Assembly (NCBI GenBank): GCA_026873275.1
Contig: JANTUC010000005.1
Location: forward strand, 806,001-870,000
Length of the DNA stretch: 64,000 nucleotides
Origin: Pseudopithomyces maydicus
Taxonomy: Eukaryota > Ascomycota > Dothideomycetes > Pleosporales > Didymosphaeriaceae
Reading direction: 5' to 3'
Shown here: one piece after another, positions 23,261 through 34,467 of the stretch
Position numbering within the stretch: position 1 is the stretch's first letter
How the letters are laid out: every line of letters starts with the position of its first letter
Notes under the pieces: generated by a model
Seen by the model: only the letters and a program-made list of their open reading frames with translations
Database searches by the model: none
Told to the model about the DNA's origin: nothing
Made by a program: the position numbers and the translations under genes

Positions 23261-24817
23261 ATGATACGACCAGCCTTTCACGCGAGGATTTTCTCGCTAC
23301 GCCTATCGCGACGCACCCTCTCCCCCAATCACCCTGCTCGAAGAGTGTTTAGCAATGCGTCAACGCGAAAAGAAGATCCCCGATTGCAGGACATTGGGCG
23401 CGTCCTCGAAAACGAGTATGCTGTGATAAAAGAGAAATATGGTATAATCAGTTCATCAGTTCATCGGCTTAAAGAGGGACGCTAACCTTGGCAGATACTC
23501 CTGTAGGCTTGCCATATGTTCGTCGCAAGTCCTCGCGTTGACTGTCCCCTAGAAACACGCCATCATCCTGGCCCACGGCCTTCTGGGGTTCGATGAGCTA
23601 CGTCTCGCAGGCCGCTTTTTGCCTGGTATACAATATTGGAGAGGCATAACAGACGCCCTTTCGAAAAAGGGAATTGAGGTCATAGTGGCTGCCGTGCCCC
23701 CGTCTGGGAGCATTGAAGCCAGGGCAGCGCGACTAGCCGAGGATATTGCGCAGAAAGCCCAAGGAAAGGCTGTAAATATAATAGCGTAAGTAACGATTAT
23801 GCTGAACCCTTCCTTGGATTCAAGAGTGAGTGCTAACTGTGAAGTAGACATAGCATGGTATGTACCTACATGCAGGTCTTCGATGCAATAGCTGATGTGC
23901 GAGTAGGGGTATATGGGATCATCTCGAATGGGCGAGCGTAGCTGAACGTATCTAGTGGACTCGACTCGCGATACATGATCAGCCGCTTAAAACCCGACAA
24001 CGTCAAAGTCCTGTCTCTCACGACTATTGCCACACCACATCGGGGTAGTGCCTTTGCCGACTACATGTTCGAAACCATTGGCTGTAGGTACCTTGAAAAC
24101 ATCTCTCAACACAGTCTAACCCCTGGCAGCACGCTCCGTGCGCAGGTTGTATCGAATTATGGAATACTTTGGTTTGGAAACCGGGGCCTTTTCCCAATTG
24201 ACCCGCACATACATGCAAGGAGAATTCAACGAGAAAACCCCGGATGTGGAAGGCATCAAGTGAGCTTGAGTGACTTCCTCAGGAGGTCCACTGTTAACAG
24301 CCCCGTAGATACTATTCATATGGAGCCAGCTTGGAGCCTTCGTCGTGGTCTGTCTTTGCTCTCTCGCATTCCATCATCAAGCAGCAAGAAGGCGGAGTCA
24401 ACGATGGGCTAGTCAGGTTAGACATGCACTTATCACACTGTAGGAAATATCTAACGAATCTAGCGTGGCGTCGAGCCAGTGGGGGGATTATAAAGGCACT
24501 CTTATTGGAGTCAGCCACCTTGATCTGATAAACTGGACCAACCGTTTGAAGTGGTTCTTCTGGGAGTTGACTGGAAGCAAGCGAAAGTAAGTCGTCGTCA
24601 CCAAGCATGCATGTTTCGCGCTGACACGTAGCAGTTTCAACGCCATCGCCTTCTATCTCGATATTACAGGTAGGTGGGGGCCTTTTTATTTCGGATGCAC
24701 TACCGTGCAGTTGTGGACCCTTCCCCAAGCACCGCCACGCAGCGGGTGTCTCTCCCCGCATCTCGAATCCTCGACTGACCGCGATGTGCAGACATGCTGG
24801 CCAAGGAAGGCCTGTGA
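23261..24817 (+). CDS. Mitochondrial TGL2-like triacylglycerol lipase, 11 exons
   Basis: Eleven exons sum to 987 bases (328 aa): 23261..23441, 23495..23502, 23553..23785, 23848..23857, 23907..23908, 23956..24083, 24130..24259, 24309..24416, 24464..24586, 24632..24669, 24792..24817. The alpha/beta-hydrolase protein has an Arg-rich, acid-free N-terminus typical of a mitochondrial presequence. It continues with HAIILAHGLLGFDEL (oxyanion loop), AHSMGGLDSRYMISR (nucleophile elbow, Ser in AHSMG) and SLTTIATPHRGSAFADYMF. Near the C-terminus, NDGLVSVASSQWG and GVSHLDLINW supply the likely acid and His of the triad. Length and layout match yeast Tgl2, a mitochondrial acylglycerol lipase of about 326 aa. 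Exons of 8, 10 and 2 bases are required to keep this reading, and all flanking introns are GT-AG. Gene identity is firm; the 2-base exon is inferred. Confidence 0.88.
23495..23502 (+). other. 8-base micro-exon of the lipase gene
   Basis: ATACTCCT lies between introns of 53 bases (with a GCTAAC branch site) and 50 bases. It supplies Asp-Thr-Pro before the conserved Lys-His-Ala-Ile-Ile-Leu-Ala-His-Gly. Skipping it would shift the frame. Confidence 0.8.
23848..23908 (+). other. 10-base and 2-base micro-exons encoding the lipase nucleophile elbow
   Basis: ACATAGCATG (23848..23857) is followed by a 49-base intron (23858..23906), the dinucleotide GG (23907..23908) and a 47-base intron (23909..23955). 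The branch-like words GCTAAC, GCTGAT and GCTGAAC lie 10-17 bases before the three acceptors in this segment. The joined product reads Ala-His-Ser-Met-Gly-Gly-Leu-Asp, as the family requires. Without GG the frame is lost. Confidence 0.72.
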
Positions 24818-25428
24818 GTGAAGTAGCCCCTGAACGGCCCGCGAACAATTATTTGGCCCCAAAAGAGTACGCGTCAGCCTATGTTGAGTTAGCCTTGCCT
24901 GAGGCGAGGGTATGGCAATGGAGGTGTGTGATGGGGATACTGCGGTCGTGGCTGTGTAGGAATATTGCAAGGGTCCGCGGAATGCGGAAAGCCATACGGG
25001 AAACACTTTGTAGCTACAGCCCATGTTGAAGAAAACAACAAGGGAATTCGTATTGGCCTCTCGTTCACTGTCTTACATGGCGATAGCTAGAATCACCCAA
25101 CCTGCACACCTGGACTCGGTGTTTTGCACAGCACGCTTGGCCTATGACGTGTGCGGGGGTCGAGCTGGGCGCGAAAAATGCCCCTCCGACGATTCCGTGA
25201 CCTTCAGCTACAAACTCGACTACGCGTCCCCTTCGGCTGTGTCGGCGCTTTGACAACAAACAGATCAGCGCAAGAATCTATTGTCCGGTTTGAAACGCTT
25301 GCCTAAGGATAAAACTCTTGACATGTGTCGCCCGCCCTGAACAAGCGCCTGCATCATCGTCACACCTAGTAAACAGACCTGCTCCTAAGACCGGCCTTCG
25401 AAATATCGTGTGCGCCGCAACAATCGCA
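24818..25428. other. Intergenic, lipase / arrestin-like gene
   Basis: About 0.6 kb between two rightward genes, holding a 3' UTR and a promoter. No further gene was recognised. Confidence 0.5.
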
Positions 25429-26990
25429 ATGATTGTCCAAATCCACCTTGATCAGCATGATGGCTACACCCACTACACAAATCTCGACGTCCTCAGCGGC
25501 AAGGTCATTCTGCGGGTGCCAAAGCCGGACAATGTCAGCAGCATCGTCGTGAAGCTTGAGGGAGAGTCGCGAACGAGACTGATGGCGCCTGTAAGGCCCG
25601 ACCGGCCAGACAAGCAAAGACCTGTTCTCGAGGTCCACAAATTCCTGTACAAGACGCAGATCGTATGGCCTGCAAACACGCGACCGGAGGATCTTAACCC
25701 AAAGGCCAGCTTCACCATCAATGCAGGCAATTACGAGTACCCTTTCCAGTTCAAGGTCAGCGCAACCCTTGCAAACCATGTATCACCTGCTGACGCTCTG
25801 GGAACCAGCTGCCCCTGAACGCCCAATGCCAACAGCAGAATAGCCTCACTACGAATGTCTCGTTTGCGAACATGGTACCCGAAGTAGCCAAGACCCCCAC
25901 GCAGCACATCAAAACTACTCTTCCGCCGTCCTTGAGTGGATTTCCTGGCGAAGCCGAGATCAAATACTATGTGAAGGTCACAGTAAATCGCCCGGCGTTC
26001 TTTAAGGAGAACCCGCGTGCGATAGCCAACTTCACACTTCTGCCCATCGAGCCACCTCGGCCGGCTCAGGCAGACGGAGAAGCCTATGCTCGACGGGCGC
26101 ATCAATTTCTGGAATCTCTTCCGAGCTCCTCGTCAGGCAAGAAGGGGTTATTCGATAGAACGCCGTCCGCAGGCCCGACATCGCCAGCGTTGTCCACCCC
26201 GCCGCGTGTGACGGTCGACGCTCGTCTCCCCAACCCTGCCATCCTCACAGCTAACCAGAACCTTCCCCTCAGACTGCTAGTGAAGAATGTAAGCGAGCGG
26301 ACAAAGAACTTTTACCTTCAAATGCTGCAAATCGAACTCATTGGCTACACAAAAGTCCGCGCGCACGAAGTGACGAGGACAGAGTCGAATTCTTGGATTC
26401 TGGCGAGCATGAGCAACATGTCGATTCCCATTGGTTCACCTCAGGATCCAGTGGGTACAGAAATTCCCATTAATCAAGAGTATTGGTCGGACAAAGTTAT
26501 CCCCAACTCTGTGGCTCCGACTTTTACTGCTTGTAACTTGAGCCGGTTCTACGAGCTGGAAGTACGTGTCGGGCTGGGCTACGGGTCTTATAAACACGGC
26601 GAGGACCAGCTGGTCGTCTTGCCACTTCGTCTTCCAGTCAAGGTTTACTCAGGCATAGCCCCTCCAAAGGCTTTGCTTGACGCTGCAGTAGTAGGCACGG
26701 ATGGGAAGGGGCAGCATGCGGCCGCAGGAAACTTGAATGTACCTGGATCGAGTTCGCAGGTGCCGGTTACGCCTACAACACCGTCACAGCAGAGCTTTGC
26801 GCCCGGGAGTGCGTTCCCACCACAGGGCGCTGCGAACGCACACGGTGCACCGAACTACGACGATGCGCCGCCGAGCTACGAAGAAGCGCTTGGGGAGGAC
26901 TTGCCTCCTATCAACGGTTACAGAGGGAATTACCAACCCCCACCTGTGCCAGAAGGTGCGCCGAGGTTTTCGGACGAGAAGCGAAGATGA
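25429..26990 (+). CDS. Arrestin-like trafficking adaptor with PPxY motif
   Basis: Two exons, 25429..25755 and 25809..26990, with a 53-base intron, give 502 aa. The N-terminal region (YTNLDVLSGKVILRV, then VVKLEGESRTRL) is an arrestin-N beta-sandwich. The second half of the fold (from RLPNPAILTANQNLPLRLLV to LVVLPLRLPVKVYSG) resembles arrestin-C. The tail is Pro/Gln-rich and carries PPSYEEAL, a PPxY motif that binds WW domains of Rsp5/Nedd4 ubiquitin ligases. Such ART proteins direct ubiquitination and endocytosis of plasma-membrane permeases in response to nutrients. The start chosen is the ATG just before the conserved strand; an in-frame upstream ATG at 25318 would add 37 residues of non-conserved sequence. 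It resembles the smaller Art10/ArtB-type arrestins, but I cannot assign the orthologue. Confidence 0.9.
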
Positions 26991-28414
26991 GGTGCACGTT
27001 GCAGAGATGGCTGGTTTGCGTTGGGCTTCAAGCGTTCAGCCTGGTGTTCGCATATGTAAGGCATCGGAAGGATCGCGGCGACATGCGTTTGCATGCTCGT
27101 CGTCCAATCGGGCGAATGCGTCTGCAGTCTTAGAGGACGATGGTGGAAGGACGATGAAACGACAGCGAGCATTGTGGGACTGTTTCATGTACTGTGGTAA
27201 TCGACATCTAATATCCAATCGTGGCGGCATTCTACTTGTGGTGTGCACATATAGTGGGCGCATAATCTTCACACATTGCGTGCGTGTGTTCGGTGAAGGC
27301 TGGGCGATTGCTGGCCGTGCCACCCGTGCCACCCGGGTGAATCGTGATGGGATGCTGTGCGTGCTGCAAGTGAGGCATTTTTGTGCAGCGGGGCTGGTAA
27401 GTCATGGCCGCGCAGGTGAACTGGGGTGGTGAGCAGAGCGTGTAGAGTTCGCGACGAGGCGAGGGAACGCCATGCACGAGTAGCTACTACGATGACAAGG
27501 TCTAGTGTTGTAGCCCTGGAGCCCAGAACCCACACGGAATTTTTCGAGCGAGAGTTTGCGACTAGGCACAAAGCGGATGTTTGTTATCCACACTGGTGTT
27601 GACGCAGGTGGTGTTGTTTTGTCCAGTGCCACACACTAGGTACACTGGAGCATCCAGTCGATGCCTGATGCGGCAGTGCGTGATGCTGCTGCCATGGCGT
27701 TGATGCGCGCGCTCGACCGAGTCCTCCACAACGGCTAGCTATCGATAACCATGTTTCCAAGTGTACCAAACAAATGCAAAACAAGCGCAGGATCGCACAT
27801 GTTTTGGTACTTTGTTGTCGAATGGGCGCGTCAACAAGCTCGACACGCGACGGCCCTGCAAGGGCAGAGACCAATCTTCACCGGTCTTTTGCGCCCAGGC
27901 TCTGCTATTCGAAGCGCCCTGCAGTAGCCCTGCAAACTACTGCATGGGAAAGCGCTTGCAGCTCATGCATCGTCCGGTTTGATAGGTCCAGCGTTCCAAA
28001 CGTTTCAGGCCGGCTCCAAGCCACGGGCGGGGCTCGACCAAAGGTCGAATCGTCGCGTCGAACACGTCGACGACACATAAGAACACGCTCTTGCACCGCG
28101 AGATGGTCGTGTTTTCGCACATCAATACTCTGGCTGGATCCAGCAGTTGGCAGACTGGGGGTGCCCGATACGGCCAAATTCTTTGACTCACACCTGCATT
28201 TCACGTGGAAGAGTGGGGAAGCTATGAGAAAGTGCGCAGACGGTAAATATGCGCGACGGGGATGGGGTCCTCAGGTTTCCCGTGGTTCTCTCCATTTGTT
28301 TCCGAAGCTGGACTTTTGCGAAATCTGAGATACCGACACGATACTTTGCCGTTATTGACATTATTGCCTTTCCTCCTGCTGTCACTGCCATTTCCACGTT
28401 GATGACACCTACCG
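26991..28414. other. Intergenic, arrestin-like gene / F-box gene
   Basis: About 1.4 kb between two rightward genes. Overlapping short frames are present in all phases but none shows a family motif. It presumably holds a 3' UTR and the promoter of the F-box gene. Confidence 0.5.
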
Positions 28415-30093
28415 ATGCATTCACCACGAACTCCACCGCCGCTCAAGCGCACGGTGTCTGGCGAGAGCCATAGTAGCTATGGGAGCATCGCCACCACAGC
28501 CTCGCGATCAAGCTCGAGGCTGCTGTTTGGCGAAATCCCGCTGACGCCTGCGACGACTATCAACGGTCGATGTGAGATACCTTTGCGCCTGCGCCTGAAT
28601 ATCCGGTATTGACTTTGCTGCCAGCTCGCGCCAACAGCTCCATTGGCTCCATCTGTAACCTGGTGTTATCCACGAGCTCGTCGTTCTTGCGCTTCTGGCT
28701 AAATGACAAGTGCCGCGACAACTTGTTCGCCCACCTTGATGAAGAGGACCTCCCCAACTTCCGTCTGGTGTGCCATGACTTTGCAACACGCACAGCGCCC
28801 GTACTGTTTGAGTCCATTACCACCACCTTCAAGCCTTCCACCTTCTCCAAGCCGGCGCGCATGGAAGCCCTCGCCAAGATTGGCCGCCATGTCAAGACCT
28901 TCACCTTCCACATGCCCCAGACCTCAGAGACCTTACTTCCTCCCATCGTCGACCCAGAGACTGGCGCAGAGAAACAGTTCATCTACGAACCGCAGTTGCA
29001 AACCCCTCAAAGCGCCAACAGCCGGGAAAAAACACCAAAGTATGGCACTCCGGAAATGACCAATCTTCTCATCCAACAGTACCCTCCTCTCTTCCACGCC
29101 GCAACCAACGTCCCCGCCTTCGTCGCTGCCTTTTCGGAGCTCGTCAACTTGATCCACCTCAAGGTCTCTTGTCCGGCACATGGTAATGCGCCCTGCCACC
29201 GCCGCAGCGTCGTAGACTACGCACTGATCTCTCTTCGCATCGCTGTTGAACGCGCCCCATTGTATAGCCTTAGCGCGCTCTCATTGCACCCCATCCACCC
29301 AGGTGGTCTTTTGTATCTGCACCCAATGTCCGGCCACGGCAGCACGCCTTCCTCTGCCAAGCGCTGGACCCAGATCAGGAGTCTCTCCATCTGCATGGAG
29401 TCGCTGTCCATGTCTTCCCTGCCCAAGCACAAGCAACAATCCGTGGAGCATTTGCGCATCCTGCACGCATACCTGCGCACCGTGTCACGTGGTCTGACTC
29501 GCCTCTTCTTTCGCTGGAAAGGTTCGCGCGGGCCTTCGCCTCTCAGCTTGGATAAGGAGCCGTGCATGCTGCCGATAGAGACAGACTTCATGCATCCCTC
29601 TCAACGTGGCGAGGTTCGTGGACCGAGGCCTCTGAGATTCTCCCGCCTGCGCCACATGGAGTTGGAAAACGCGATCATGGACAGCAGTCAGATTGCAGAC
29701 TTCATCCAGAAGCATCGTCGCACGCTTGTTGAGTTCAACTTCGAGGACGTCAAGCTGCGTCAAGGTAACTGGGACGAGGCACTCCAGCCGCTCACCCTCA
29801 TCACGGGTAGCGAGAGGTGGAAGAGGAACGCAGAAGAGGTCATGGATGTTCCCATCGTACTCAGCCCTATCAACATCGAGCCACGCATCATGGGGCCATT
29901 GCTGGAAGAAGTCGACGCCGCTATCGAAGACTCCAGCAAAGAGCGCGGTCAACACTCGCTCAGCCGATGGTTAGGCAAGCCCAAGAGTACGATCCAAAAG
30001 CCACACGGCAAAGACAGCTTCTTCGGTGGACGCCATATCAGCAAGCTGTTCAGAGGGACCATGTTCCACCGTCCCGTCGGCGTGAGTGCGTAG
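28415..30093 (+). CDS. F-box domain protein
   Basis: Two exons, 28415..28565 and 28625..30093, around a 59-base intron give 539 aa. The start is ATG 28415. A Ser-rich N-terminus (GEIPLTPATTINARANSSIG) precedes an F-box-like motif at about residues 75-115, seen as FAHLDEEDLPNFRLVCHDF followed by FESITTTF. F-box proteins bridge Skp1-Cullin-1 ubiquitin ligases to substrates. The C-terminal 400 residues (with RLRHMELENAIMDSSQIADF) contain several short Leu-spaced segments that may be degenerate leucine-rich repeats, but they are too diverged to count. The substrate is unknown. The conserved N-terminal block spanning the intron supports the exon junction. Confidence 0.82.
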
Positions 30094-31471
30094 TATTGTG
30101 TTTTCTTCTGCCAGAGGACCGTACTGTGTCCAATGGCATCTATCACGACCGTCCCGCGAGGGAAACGGTCAGGTTTGGTCTTTGCATTTGCGACTAGAGC
30201 GCATGGAGTTCCCCGGAATCAGGTCTGGAGCCGGACGATACCTTGCCAGATACCCCTTTCGTCCGGCCTGTGGGTGGGTGGCCACGTTATTGGTAATAGG
30301 ATTGGCGCAAGTGCCGGCTTCCTCTGGCGAGGAAGTTGGTGTGGATTCTTCTATTTTTTATTTCTTTTTTTCCATTTTTCCATTTCCTTGATGTTTATCG
30401 CTACGTTTCCAACGATTGTTAATGATCACGACGCTCATTTTTTCCCTTTTCCTTTCACTTTTCTGTCACTTGTTGTTTTTCAGAAAACCCTATTGATGAT
30501 ACGCTATGATCACACGCTTGATGGCCTTCATGATTATTATATACCTTAAAAAAGCATGTATATACGATGTTACGAGTAGCATAACCCACGATCCTTTACA
30601 TAGTCTCCTATTATCTATAGCTAGCTAATATGCAACCACTTACTGCATTGCGGACCACACTCATCGAAACTGATACAGTGATCCCTCGAAATGTAACCTA
30701 TAAATTTTTCTGTAGGTATAACAAAAATGTCTAAGCAGGACTTTGCGGATTGGAACGCATAGCAGTCTGATGAGAATACGTATCTGCCCGGTACAAACAC
30801 AACGGTCATTACATGTGCATGACAATTTCTTTGTACGTAGATGAGGATGTACAGTGTACTATAATTGTGCTTGTGCAAAAACTCGATCCGAGTCATCTTA
30901 ATATGGAGAACCCATAGTCTACTATCGTTTTTCCTGGTCATAGGACTAACAACTTCCAAATGATTCTGCTTACATGAAGGTAAAGTGAGGCGGATTCATG
31001 TCGATTCTCCACCTAGGGGCATCTGGGCACCTGAGGGGGCACCTGCATAGCTCCAGTCACGTGAGCCTACAGGGACCTCCCTCACGGGACGACGGGGACA
31101 TCGGGACATCGACATAGCGGGAAGCCAATGAGTAAGCTTAAAACGAGAGGCAATCTGCTCAGTGAGTTCGATGGCTTTTGTGATAGTACCCAAAGTAGAA
31201 GGTTCAAAGATGCACGTGGTCGACGTCACAGCCTCGGCTTCTCTGCTAGCGCATCTGACCCTGGAATTCACATGCTACCCCGGATTTGACCCGCTCCGAC
31301 TTGGGTCACTGTCACAAGCGCCCGGATCTCTCAAATAGCCATTATCCCCATTCTTCTTGTCACATTGGCCAGGCGTTCACGTATTCCCCCATTGCTTCCG
31401 TGTGGTTACAGTCATTACCACGCACAACAGCACGCGACACCACTTCTTCTACAACCACAAAGGATCACACC
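30094..31471. other. Intergenic, F-box gene / SCP2 gene
   Basis: About 1.4 kb. The left part is T-rich 3' flank. The right part, before the SCP2 gene, contains an E-box CACGTG at 31058-31063, a GACGTCA half-palindrome near 31222 and CCTCGG at 31232-31237. No gene was recognised. Confidence 0.5.
31232..31237 (+). promoter_or_regulatory. CCTCGG motif upstream of the SCP2 gene
   Basis: CCTCGG is the core bound by the fungal fatty-acid regulators FarA/FarB, which induce peroxisomal beta-oxidation genes. It lies 235 bases before the start codon of a gene whose product ends in a peroxisomal signal. A six-base match is weak evidence by itself. Confidence 0.35.
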
Positions 31472-31985
31472 ATGTCTCTCAAGTCAGGTACGTGCTATTA
31501 GCTACCCGCAGGTGCTGATGAGCGCTGCACAGAGGGTTTACCGACAACAAACTGTCCCTTCGGCTCTCCACAATCCCCGTAGATACACAAAGCCTGATGC
31601 TGACATCCACCTTCCAGACGCCTTTCCCTCCTCCGTGGCATTCGATGCTATCCAATCCTCCCTCAAGAGCGACGAAGCCGGCCGCCAAGATGCCATCAAG
31701 AAGGGCGGCGCCATCTTCGCTTTCACGCTGAAGAACAAGGCCGGCGCGACCGAGTCGTGGTACATCGACCTCAAGGACGCGGGCGAGGTTGGCAAGGGCG
31801 AGCCGCCGAAGAAGGCCAACGTTACCTTGTCGCTCAGCGATGAGAACTTTGGCAAGCTTGTCTCGGGCAAGGCAAATGCACAGAAGCTCTTCATGAGCGG
31901 CGCGCTCAAGGTCAAGGGTGACGTTATGAAGGCAACAAAGATGGAGCCGATTTTGAAGAAGGCTCAAACGAATGCGAAGTTGTAG
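31472..31985 (+). CDS. Peroxisomal SCP2-type sterol/lipid carrier protein
   Basis: Exon 1 is 31472..31487 (16 bases), then a 130-base intron, then exon 2 at 31618..31985, giving 127 aa. The protein is a single SCP2 sterol-binding domain. It starts near FPSSVAFDAIQSSLK, continues through GGAIFAFTLKNKAGATESWY and KANVTLSLSDENFGKL, and ends with ALKVKGDVMKATKMEPIL. Its last three residues, Ala-Lys-Leu, form a PTS1 peroxisomal import signal. Size and ending match the yeast Pox18/PXP-18 type of non-specific lipid-transfer protein, induced with fatty-acid oxidation and thought to bind or protect acyl-CoA and sterols in peroxisomes. The intron choice is supported by the GTACGT donor and by the D-AF(P)SS junction usual in the family. 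Confidence 0.92.
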
Positions 31986-33288
31986 ATATATAGCGGCGTG
32001 TAGAACAGACTATTTGAACAATCTCAAGTGTGAATCTATACAGAGTTGCACCTGAGTCGACCAATATCTAGGTAACAGTGTACGTATGTTCGAGCCAGTG
32101 CAATTGATCGACATACTTTATGCAATGTGCTCCATCTCGGTCCATCTGCATCTTGTTGGGGAACTCGTGCATATTTTTTCTATCTTTGTCAAGTGAAACA
32201 GAGTATTGTTATCACTAGTGTTTCCCGTTCCTGGATCAGCCATTCGACCAGATAGTTGGGCGAAGTGCATGTGCTTCTTCTATGCAGGGCGAACACTAAC
32301 ACTTCACGCCGCTGAAGTTTAAAGGACCAGCTATCCTAATGTTTCATCGAGATCATCCAGAAGGTAGTTTAGCAATTTAGTCTTCCACCTGTGGAAATGC
32401 GCAGCTATGAATGTGATGCCATCTCTGACAAAGCTGTTAAGTCGGCATGGGAGGTATGTATGTCAAAGCTGACCGTGAATGCAAACTATCCATTCGAAGA
32501 TTCAAGAGTGTGGTCAGTGCCGATCTGATGGGGCATTCTCTTTCACCCAAGTAGCAGAAACATATATGATGAATAACAAGTTTAAAATTAAAGGTAACAT
32601 TCTCATGGTATCTTCCATGTCCGAATCCATCGTCAACAAGCCACAGAAACAGGCAGCGAAATCGTCGTAGGCGGTGGATGTTTGTTCTGGCGGTAGGACA
32701 TGTGTAGTTTTGAGAAGTATTGAAGTATTTGGGAACTATTTCCCTATTAATATGGGATATCTATCTTGATTTTGTAAACTCTGATACGTGATGCCAGTGA
32801 TCTAGTTTCTCCGGAGATGCTTCGGCTCTGCTTTGCGATTGGATACTCAACTACACAACGACACAAGTGTTGTTTATTCCGCCGCCGAGAATGCTTTCGC
32901 ATTGATACTCAAATTGCATCAACTACTGAACTACCAAAAAACATTCGATGGTGTTAAGGTGGAGAGGTGCATGCAACAAAGTATGAGTTGTGGATCGTTA
33001 TCTCCGACTTAGTAGCGATAGACTAACCTGCATTCGTACCAGGAACCACTAGAACCCGAAATAGTACAGAGCATACTTTTTGACCATCACGTAGGTTTCA
33101 TTCTTGAAGCCGTATGGTCCGATAAGTCCGAAATCGCAGTATATAAGGGAGGAGCAGTCACCCGGGTTCAGTTCGTTCCACACATTCTTGAGATCTTCCC
33201 ATATTCGATTGCGCAGTACAGTCCGACAAGTCGTGTGAACGAAATACTATCAGTCATCGACAATTATTGTTCAACATAATTTTATATA
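31986..33288. other. Intergenic, SCP2 gene / NmrA-like gene
   Basis: About 1.3 kb, AT-richer to the right, between two rightward genes. No coding motif, RNA or repeat was recognised. Confidence 0.5.
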
Positions 33289-34383
33289 ATGGATGGGCAT
33301 AATGGTACTTCAAACCTCATCGAGAGGGTCGCTATCATAGGGGTATGTTACCAATCCAATATGCTATAGATTTCCACATAACTAGTATGGTGTTTGGGTA
33401 TTTCTACATAGAATCTAACAACGACTTAGGCAGGAGGTAACATGGGCAAACATGTTGTCTCGCAACTTCTTCAAACCGGAAAGCATACCCTTACGGCGAT
33501 TACACGCCCCGACAGCACTGCATCAATCCAGGAGGGTGTCAACGTTGTTCGAATCGACTATACCAGCCAAGATGATTCGGCTTTAGTCTCAGCCCTCCAG
33601 GGCCACCAAGCCCTTGTTGTCACTTTGTCGGTCACCGCCCCACACGACACTATGTTCATACTCATACGCGCGGCCGCGAAAGCCAATGTCCAATTTATTG
33701 TACCCAACTGGTATGGCCATGACCCTTCAAACGACACGCTTTGCAAGGACAGTCTCCTTCTCGATAGGCGTAATGCTGTATGCGGGGAGATAGAAAAGCT
33801 GGGCATAAGTTCGTACCTGTTGATGGCCAGTGGTTTCTGGTACGAGTGGAGTCTTTCCGGCGGACCGGATCGTTACGGATTTGATTTCAAAAAGCGCTCC
33901 CTGATCTTGTTCGATGGCGGCGAGACACCAATGAACACCACGACTTGGCCACAGAGCGCGCGAGCCATTGCGAGGCTTTTCAGCTTGAAAATTTCCCCCA
34001 CTGATGACAACGATCGCTCGCCGACACTTGCACAGTTTCGCAATAAGGCGGTCTACCTCTCCAGTTTCAGGGTTACTCAACGCGATATGTTTGAGAGCGT
34101 AAAGCGGGTCACAAAGACCACAGATGCAGATTGGAGCATCACGAACGAAATTTCGGAGCAGCGCTGGAAGGAGAGCATGGCCGAGATCAAGAAAGGAAAC
34201 TTCAGTGCTTTCACGAAGATGTTATATAGCAGGACGTGGTTCCCCAACGGCGATGCTGACCATGAGTCGAGTCACGGACTCCACAACGAAGTGCTCGGAC
34301 TACCAGTCGAGGACCTCGATGAGTGGACAGCTGTTGCGGTCCGAATGGCTGAAGAGAACGCGGTTCCATGGGTTATGCATTAG
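33289..34383 (+). CDS. NmrA-like / isoflavone-reductase-like NAD(P)-binding protein
   Basis: Exons 33289..33342 and 33430..34383, with an 87-base intron, give 335 aa. The N-terminal Rossmann motif is split by the intron and reads VAIIGAGGNMGKHVVSQLL once joined (GxxGxxG). TAITRPDS follows, where the Arg suggests NADP(H) preference, and then ALVVTLSV and ANVQFIVPNWYG. This is the atypical short-chain dehydrogenase family that includes the nitrogen regulator NmrA and isoflavone/phenylcoumaran reductases. There is no YxxxK catalytic pair, so redox sensing and reduction are both possible. It is convergent with the Dal5-type permease, with 84 bases between the coding ends, and near the amidase. 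A role in nitrogen-linked control of that cluster is an inference. Confidence 0.85.
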
Positions 34384-34467
34384 ATTGCGGTCCTATCCGC
34401 AAAAGAGTTGGTGTTGTAGAGTAACCAGAGAATCATGTACTCTTGAATTTATCATATATTTAGATAA

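Noticed and set aside
23848..23955. Reading the lipase 2-base exon as a nested (twin) intron splitting a donor site
   Set aside because: Any model in which the inner intron only interrupts the outer donor adds no bases to the mRNA and leaves the frame wrong. The GG must be exonic.
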